NCBI GenBank assembly: GCA_022385755.1
Contig: MU278352.1
Coordinates: forward strand, 930,001 to 994,000
Reading direction: 5' to 3'
From: Trametopsis cervina
Lineage: Eukaryota > Basidiomycota > Agaricomycetes > Polyporales > Irpicaceae
DNA length: 64,000 nt
The notes under the pieces are model-generated. The model did not search any database, had not been told where the DNA came from, and saw nothing but the letters and a program-made list of their open reading frames with translations. Positions 57,196 through 64,000 of the stretch are shown piece after piece. The first letter of the stretch is position 1, and the number at the start of each line of letters is the position of its first letter. A program made the translations under genes and the position numbers.

Positions 57196-60100
57196 ATGCT
57201 CCGACTACTGCGTGACCCTCGCCTTTCCGCTCTTTCTCCCCAGCTGCACCCATACTTACGCCCCAGGCAACCTCGCTGGACCGGTTCCCGCAACATAGAT
57301 CGCGCAGCATCCGTAATGGCCCAAGAATCAGCAGCGAAGGAATGGAGGAAAGTTGCTAACTCGTCCGCACCGCCGTACTCAGTTTATACAGTACCTGTCG
57401 TAAAGTCCGAGCGAGATGACCGGGAGTACAGGGTAATCAAGCTGGAGAACGGATTGGAGGCAATGCTTGTACATGATGCAAAGACAGAGAGGGCAGCTGC
57501 TAGCCTGGATGTTGCCGTAGGCCATCTGTTTGATCCAGTGAGTACATGCAACAGCAAAATCCACGCGTACAATTTGAATGAATGTTCTCTTAGGTTGACA
57601 TGCCGGGACTTGCCCATTTTTGTGAACACCTGCTATTCATGGTGCGTTGGCAAGGAAGTCTAAGTCAGCTTTGCTAACGGCTAGAGAATGTTTAATTAGG
57701 GCACAGAACAATTCCCCCGTGAAAACGAATATTCGGAGGCGCGAACCATCACCTCACCTCCACTCAGCCCGATCTGACCTTGTCTACTCTAGTATTTGAC
57801 CAAGAATGGCGGCAACTATAACGCATACACAAGCACGACCAATACGAACTACTTCTTCAGTGTCTCCCCTTCTGCACTGCATGGCGCACTTTCCCGCTTC
57901 GCTCCGTTCTTCCACAGTCCGCTCTTTGCGCCTTCATGTACTGCCCGGGAGCTCAAAGCCGTTGACTCGGAGAACAAGAAGAACTTGCAGAACGATCTAT
58001 TCCGCATGTTCCAGTTGAATAAGCATCTCACCAAGCCCGGTCATCCATTCAGTAAATTCGGCACGGGGAATCTGGAAAGCCTTTCCAAAGCAGCCATTCA
58101 ACTACAGAAGAAAGGCTCGTCCATCAATGGAAATGCAAACGGTGCTTCAGTAAACGGCGAAAATCACAGTTTGTCCACTACCCCTGAGAGCTCACGTTCG
58201 GCCACTCCATTCCCAGAACTCGAGGGTGACGGTGGTCCGGTTGGCCGCGAGATACGTCGACGGTTAATCGAATGGTGGAAGTCTGAATACTCAGCAAACA
58301 GAATGCGCCTATGTGTCGTTGGCAAAGGTGAGGACACGTTAATTTTACACGCTCTCAGGACTCACTTCGGCTGTCATCCAGAGTCTTTGGATGAACTCTC
58401 TGACATGGTTAGCAACCTGTTTTCGCCGATCGTGTCCACGGCGGTGGATCCCGCTCCATTGATAGGTGGACATCCCTTTGGGCCGAATGAGATGGGGGTC
58501 AGTAACACATTAACATTCCGAGGTATAATGACTTACACTCTGGACAGACCCTGGTCAACGCTCAGACCATCATGAACTTCTATTGCTTTGAGGTCACTTT
58601 TCCGATACCTTATCAGGCTCCTTTTTGGAAGTATCACCCGGCTACTTTCATTTCCCATTTCCTGGGCCATGAAGGCCCCGGTTCGCTTCACTCATATCTC
58701 AAACACAAAGGGTGGGTTACCGCCTTAAGCTCTGGAGTGCACGGCCTGGGGCGTGGCATCGCTTCGTTGCGGGTGACGCTGCAATTGACGAAAGAGGGCT
58801 ATGGTACGTACGCGCCATCATGTCATGCGATTAGCACTCATAGCGCATCGCCTGGTAGAGAACGCGCGAGAGGCAATGTTGGCGGTGTACAAATACACCT
58901 CTCTGCTTCGCACTTCTCCCCTTCCACCCTCATTTCAGCAAGAAATCAGCAACTTGAGCCAAATGCGCTTTAGATTCTCGGAGAAGAGATCCCCAGACTC
59001 TTATACAACCTCCATTTCAGAATCCATGGTCTGGCCAGTGCCGCGTCACCTCATACTGAGTGCGCCTCGCGTCATCCAACCATGGGACACGTCAGATTCA
59101 ATAGGCGGTGGCGAACGAGAAATGAAAGAGCTTCTGGATAGTCTCACGGTGGATAGATCCCGGATTCTTATCATGGGTCCAAAGGGTGAATACGAGCGCG
59201 TCCATGGGCCGGTAGAGTGGCAACATGAGCCTTGGTATGGCACCGCCTACCATGTACAGCAATTCGATAAAGGTTTCTTGGCAGAGGTACGTTTGGTATT
59301 CTAGAAGGATGACGGGTTGCTGAAACTGTAATAGGCGGAGTCAGTGAATGACATCAAGGAATTGTTCCTTCCCGGTCCAAACGCGTTCATCCCAACCAAT
59401 CTGGACGTGGAGAAAATCGAAGTCAATCAGGTGAGTATTTCGTTCACCAAGTGTTGCCCTTACTCAGCATCTCTCACATAGCCTGCTAAACGACCACACC
59501 TTATCAAAGAGACTGCTCTCAGCTCGCTGTGGCATAAAAAGGATGATCAATTCTGGGTACCACGAGCCATCGCACTTATCGCAGTCCAGAGGTTTGTATG
59601 CTTTTGAAGGTCGCCTTTATCATAGCCTGATTTTTGAATTTAGCCCTGCCGCCTATGAAACAGCTCGCGCTGCGGCGCTGACCCGGTACGTGGTTCACAT
59701 CAGCGAAGTCACGTTTAATACTGAATATACGCCACAGCGTCTACGCCAGTTTGGTCTCTGATTCACTCACGGAGTTCGCGTATGATGCAGAGCTGGCCTC
59801 GCTGACCTACGGCTTCGTGCCAAGTGACCTGGGAGTTACCATTACACTGTCAGGATACAATGATAAGCTCCATGTCCTCGCGAAGACGGTGTTCGAGAAG
59901 GCGAGGAATCTTGTGGTTACCGAAGAGCGACTCCAAGTGATCAAGGCGTCGGTATGGGAATGATCTCCTTTCTGACGTGGCTTCTATTCATCTGTCCGTT
60001 TAGCTCATCCGCGACTGGAGCAACATGTTCATGGAACAGCCGTCCAGCCTGATCGATAGTTTCATGCAGGACCTTCTTGCCGAAAAGCGATGGCCATTGC

Positions 60101-61496
60101 AAGATAAACTGAAGGAGCTCGAATGTGAGTTAGCGAATACGACTCGGTCATGACATTCCTGACGGGCGACGGAAGCTATCACCGTGGAGGAAACACAAGC
60201 GTACATCGCCAAGCTTCTATCACAAGTCAAGATCCGGGCCCTCGTTTCTGGTAATATGCGCAAAGATGTGCGTTCCTGGCTCTGATGTTTAACATTCTTT
60301 CGCTCACCTCTTGTAAAGGAGGCTATCCGGCTATTGGAGAACGCAGAGGAAGCTTTGCAATCCTCACCAACGTCCTTGCCAACAGACGAGCGTACGCTGA
60401 TTCCCAATCCAGGTCAGTATATGCCCTCGAAATATACGTGATAGATCTCTGATGTTGCATATCTATATCTTCAGGTACCGACCTCGTCTGGCCTATCGAC
60501 GTCCCTAATCCTAACGAGTCCAACTCCGCGCTTACCTACCACGTTCATATTGGCAGCCGCCTCGACCCTCAGCTCCGCACCAAAACACAGCTGCTTGCTC
60601 AGCTAATGTCGGATCCTGCATTCAACAGTCTCAGAACCCGCCAACAGCTTGGCTACATCGTATCCGCTGGGATTACGCTCACTCCAGGTGAAGGCGAATT
60701 TGCGCTTCGCATTCTGATTCAGAGCGAGCGGAACCCGGTATACCTAGAGGAACGTGCGGACGCGTTCTTAGATGAAATGCAAGTCATCCTCGAAGAAATG
60801 CCAGAGGAAGAGTTTGATGCGCACAAGACGGGGTTAGCGTCGAAATGGAAGGAACAACCGAAGAACCTTGGCGAGGAGGCGGGCAGATTCTGGAGGTGGA
60901 TTAACAACAACTATCTTGACTTCACCTTCGGTGAGTTATGTTCACCTGTGACTTGGAATCATTCCTAACGATGCTTATCACCGAACGTAGCGGACACGAA
61001 CGTCGAGATCCTTAAGGACGTCACAAAAGCTGACGTCCTCTCGCTCTTCAAAAGCCATGTCCACTACTCTTCACCCACGCGTGCCAAAACCTCCATCCAC
61101 CTGCGCTCCCAAAAGCCACGCCCCCTACGTGTAAGCGAAGCTGCTCTCGCCGCGTTCCAACAAAAGGCCATAGAGAGCGGGCTCAAGACAGAGGAGGTAG
61201 GCTGGAAGGACGAGCTCTTTGCGCACGGAGAGCCTCTCCTCACGCAGGCGACTGTCTACTGGCAGCCGATCCTGCAGAGCGCCGACTCCGGTCTTGACGC
61301 AGAGGCCGCAAAGAAACTGCTGGATACACTTCCCGATATTGCTAGAGAGTTCCCTGCGCAGAGCAATGATGAGGGCAAGCTGCGTCCGGGATCTGTCCTA
61401 ATCGAGGACGCACAGGCTGTGCGGGCCTCTCGCAAGCTAACGGATTATCCAGTGCCGGTCGTTCAATGGGGGGACCTGCCACTGTCAAAAATCTAG
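57196..61496 (+). CDS. STE23: M16 metalloprotease, insulin-degrading enzyme / STE23 family
   Basis: Zinc protease (inverzincin) that cleaves short peptides; yeast Ste23 matures a-factor. The presequence-like N-terminus (MLRLLRDPRLSALSPQLHPY) is followed by YRVIKLENGLEAMLVHDAKT and ERAAASLDVAVGHLFDP. The zinc site is VDMPGLAHFCEHLLFMG (HxxEH), with the third ligand Glu in LKAVDSENKKNLQND. EQFPRENEYSE, YLTKNGGNYNAYTS and TNYFFSVSP are intact, as are FLGHEGPGSLHSYLKHKGW, KETALSSLWHKKDDQFWVP and RTRQQLGYIVSAGI in the C-terminal half. A Ser/Asn-rich insert lies near 58110-58230. Numerous short introns; the stop TAG at 61494-61496 follows PLSKI, a weak PTS1-like end. About 1,100 residues estimated. 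Confidence 0.96.
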
Positions 61497-61778
61497 ACAC
61501 TCATCTATGTATTCGTAAATAATAGAGACATCAAGAAATACCTGTATTCATGGCTGCAAGGGTTAATGGGCACATGTCAACATACTGAATACTTCGTTTC
61601 CTCGTAGCCCTGAGGGGCTATATCCATGCATGGCGTGGGAATGTTTAAAAGGTCCAATCCATGATTACAGTGATACAGTACATGCTATGAGGTTTGGGTA
61701 GATGTTACAAGGGAAGTTAAATAACTTCGAAGTCCGTTGTTGGAAAGATGGGAAGAGAGCATAGCTTCACGCCATGAT

Positions 61779-62952
61779 CTAGTCCTCCTTCTTCTTGTCC
61801 CCGGGGGTCTGTTTCTTTTTAATGACGACGTACGAATCTGCGTTTTCGGGAGCGGCAACAGCTTCGATGTCACCTCCGACCACACCTCGGTTGTCAGGGT
61901 GGGTCTGCTTGCGCTCAGCGCGGATTTCGTGCAAGTCGCGGCTCACGAAGCCGTGGCCGCCAACTGGTCCCCAGTACGAGGTGGCTGCCAGAGAGCCGAT
62001 GATGCATGCTCCGACAAGGATAGAAAGGTAGAAGCGATATTGGGAGTACCATTTCGGAGCTGCCGCAGATTGAGTGACTTTATTCGACTGCGTAAGGTGC
62101 GAAGGCACTCACCCCAACCGGCGTTTGTTGCCTTCATGTCAGCCCACCATAGAGTTGTGAAGCCTGCCCATTGGGCAATGAGACCGCTCATAGGGTCAAG
62201 GGCAAGAGTACTCCAACCAAATACGACAGGAGCAGCACCTAGCAAAAGGCGAGGATAACCCTTTGCACCGCCGTATCCGGCGAACTCGAAGCCCCAGTGC
62301 AACGCGCCGAGGAACGACAAAAGGACGGCTCCGTACGTAGTCTGGATACTGAGAGCATTGTGCAGAACAGTAATAGCCACTCCGGGGTCGATTGTAGAGG
62401 AAACGGCTGCATGAAGTTGAGTTAAGGAGTCAGTGGGATAGAATGCGAGCAAGCTTACCCGTAGCTGCTTCGCCCGCTTGACGCGCGAGGTAGACTGTGG
62501 TTAGTGACGAGCCCAGGTACGGCAAGGCTCCAGCCAGTCCAAAGACGACGTAGGGCTTGGGAACTGATTTGGCAACTGCATCTGTGATGCCCAACTTTAT
62601 TGGAGAGTCAACGACGCGTCCACACACGACATGTATCAACTGCACATACGAAAGTCTCCTTGTTCGGCGAAACCGCGTCAACATAGTAGTTGCCTCCAGC
62701 AATGGTTTTCGCGAGGTCGGCGGTAGAGTTGCCGACTTCTTCTTTGATGTTTGTTGCTGCGTGCTCAAGTGTCTGAGAGCCAGGACGGCCGGAGACAGAG
62801 CTTGCCACGCCTCTCACGGGAAATTGTGTCCATTTGAGAGTCGTGGGTCGCGTGAGAGGGGTCTTGTTGATAAGAGACGAAGTCGCCAGCCCACGCCTAA
62901 GAACGGCTGGCACTGTGCTGCGAAGGGGTGCTCGGAGAGTGCTGAGGATCAT
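61779..62952 (-). CDS. DUF3429 / TMEM69-like mitochondrial membrane protein
   Basis: Function of the family is not established. Several exons start at ATG 62950-62952 with an Arg-rich mitochondrial presequence (MILSTLRAPLRSTVPAVLRR). Membrane segments typical of DUF3429 follow: PYVVFGLAGALPYLGSSLTT, VYLARQAGEAATG, then ALSIQTTYGAVLLSFLGALH with WGFEFAGYGGAKGYPRLLLG, and GAAPVVFGWSTLALDPMSGL then QWAGFTTLWWADMKATNAGW. The last exon reads KWYSQYRFYLSILVGACIIG and ends in a charged matrix- or IMS-facing tail. The order 'GLAGALPYL ... GaiHWGFE ... W.t.....W' is the domain's hallmark. Convergent with STE23. Confidence 0.87.
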
Positions 62953-63151
62953 TATGTGCTCGTCGGATTTGTGATGCTCGTGAACGTGTTGAGCGACGAG
63001 TAAAGGGGGAAAGTAAGGCAGGTGCAGAGATGGGCCGTTCTCTGGGGTATATAAAGCACTCCCATCGTTCTGTTCCAAGCCGACATCCACTCCTTGTCTG
63101 GTGTGACGTCAGAAAGCACCACTCCCTTTTTAGAAACTGCAATCGCTGAAG

Positions 63152-64000
63152 ATGAGCCAAGACCTCAGACACCAGGCAGGTAGTTCAGAGACGCCCGCAC
63201 TTTCGTTGAAACCGTTGCCAGTGTTGGCAGGAAGGAAAAAGAAATCTTCTGCTCAAGACGTGTTCATGGAGGCATGTACTCTCTTCCAAACAGTCGCATA
63301 ACTACTCATATTCCGTAATAGGCACCGTCGCACGTTCCCAGCACCGCAGTGTCTGGGATCACCTCGATGCTACTCAATTACGACATACTCTTCGAGGTGC
63401 TGAACGTTCTCACCGACACATCGAGCCGAAGAGATATCTGGCGTCTGGCATGCACCTGTCGTACATTGTATAAGAAGGGCATCGCATTAATGCTGGGGGA
63501 GCTAGTATGGATTCCGGACCATCAGTTGATCTCCTTTTGCCTCTTCATGCTTTCCGATCTCTCGCGGTGCAAGTATATCCGTCGCCTGAGCACAACAGCC
63601 TTCGAGCCACCGGAACCTGCCATTTTGGCTGCTATGTCCGAAATCCTGCGCCGCTGCCACAATATCTCCGACCTCACTATCAATGCTGGTTTCTTACAAG
63701 CGGACCCCCGCATACTGGACGCAATAACATCCTTAAGAAATGTAACCAAACTCTCTGTAGGACCAGTCTCTCCTATCATAAAGCTACTGGCGCAAAATAT
63801 GCAATCACCGGTACGAACCGTATATCTGTGGGGCAACGACGGGTCCGGCGAAGGATTCATACCACTCTTAGCAGGGTTTCAAGATACACTCGAAGAAGTG
63901 AGGGGCCGCGAAATTGGATGGGGCCAATCGGACGGCGAACTGTACCCACAGCTGGACAGTGTATACCTCGACTTGTGGAAAGAAGACAAGAAGCTTATAA
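63152..64000 (+). CDS. F-box-like protein, 3' end beyond the window
   Basis: The frame is open to the last base, so the gene is truncated by the window. Exon 1 (63152-63271) encodes a basic, disordered N-terminus. A GC-AG intron (63272-63321) fits the frame into exon 2, which reads LLNYDILFEVLNVLTDTSSR then DIWRLACTCRTLYKKGIALM. This has the layout of an F-box ('yDiL.eiL..l....dl..l..tCr.ly'). Leucine-rich segments follow (LSDLSRCKYIRRLSTTAF, ISDLTINAG, LRNVTKLSVGPVS), like the LRR-ish tails of basidiomycete F-box proteins. Without splicing, translation could start at ATG 63367. The partner is presumably Skp1 (family knowledge). Confidence 0.6.

Overview
The window is nuclear DNA from a filamentous basidiomycete, most likely an agaricomycete. 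Genes are packed on both strands and interrupted by many GT-AG introns of about 45-70 bases, often with CTRAC/CTGAY-like branch points. They encode typical fungal housekeeping proteins plus a secreted plant cell wall cellulase (GH6 with an N-terminal CBM1), which suggests a plant-litter or wood decayer. There are no bacterial operons, CRISPR arrays, prophages or intact transposons. All functional calls come from reading spliced exons by eye against remembered family motifs; no search was run.

Layout. 0-8 kb: a possible 3' gene tail at the left edge, APC15 (-), a Zn2Cys6 transcription factor (-), an FMN-binding PNPOx-like protein (+), isovaleryl-CoA dehydrogenase (-) and a small zinc-finger-like protein (-). 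8-10.3 kb: gene-poor. 10.3-18.4 kb: a class I/II PLP aminotransferase (+), arginase (+) and an OPT oligopeptide transporter (-), giving a cluster with a nitrogen/amino-acid flavour. 18.4-21.1 kb: gene-poor, with membrane-protein-like fragments. 21-26.3 kb: UBLCP1-type phosphatase (-), COP9 signalosome subunit CSN8 (-) and NECAP (+). 26.3-28.2 kb: upstream region of the cellulase with clustered Cre1-like hexamers. 28.2-39.1 kb: Cel6A cellobiohydrolase (+), cysteine desulfurase NFS1 (-), an SR-type RNA-binding protein (+), an unrecognised antisense gene (-), tubulin cofactor E (-) and 3-hydroxyisobutyryl-CoA hydrolase (+). 40.4-49.4 kb: indoleamine 2,3-dioxygenase, RPA1, SNW/Prp45 and TIM54, all (+). 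49.5-64 kb: meiotic helicase HFM1/MER3 (-), CKS1 (+), the M16 metalloprotease STE23/IDE (+), a DUF3429/TMEM69-like mitochondrial protein (-) and a truncated F-box-like gene (+).

Functional themes: two steps of branched-chain amino-acid catabolism (isovaleryl-CoA dehydrogenase for leucine, HIBYL-CoA hydrolase for valine), arginine and tryptophan breakdown, peptide uptake, cell-cycle/APC/CKS control, meiotic recombination and splicing. Several pairs are divergent with 205-270 bp between start codons (CSN8/NECAP, NFS1/SR protein, TBCE/HIBCH, HFM1/CKS1).

The most distinctive structure is at the exon scale. Microexons of 6, 10, 16 and 20 bases are each needed to complete a highly conserved protein motif, in NECAP, arginase and HFM1. 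There are also two candidate GC-AG introns. I found no convincing wholly new system. The best unexplained coding candidate is the antisense gene at 34062-34568.
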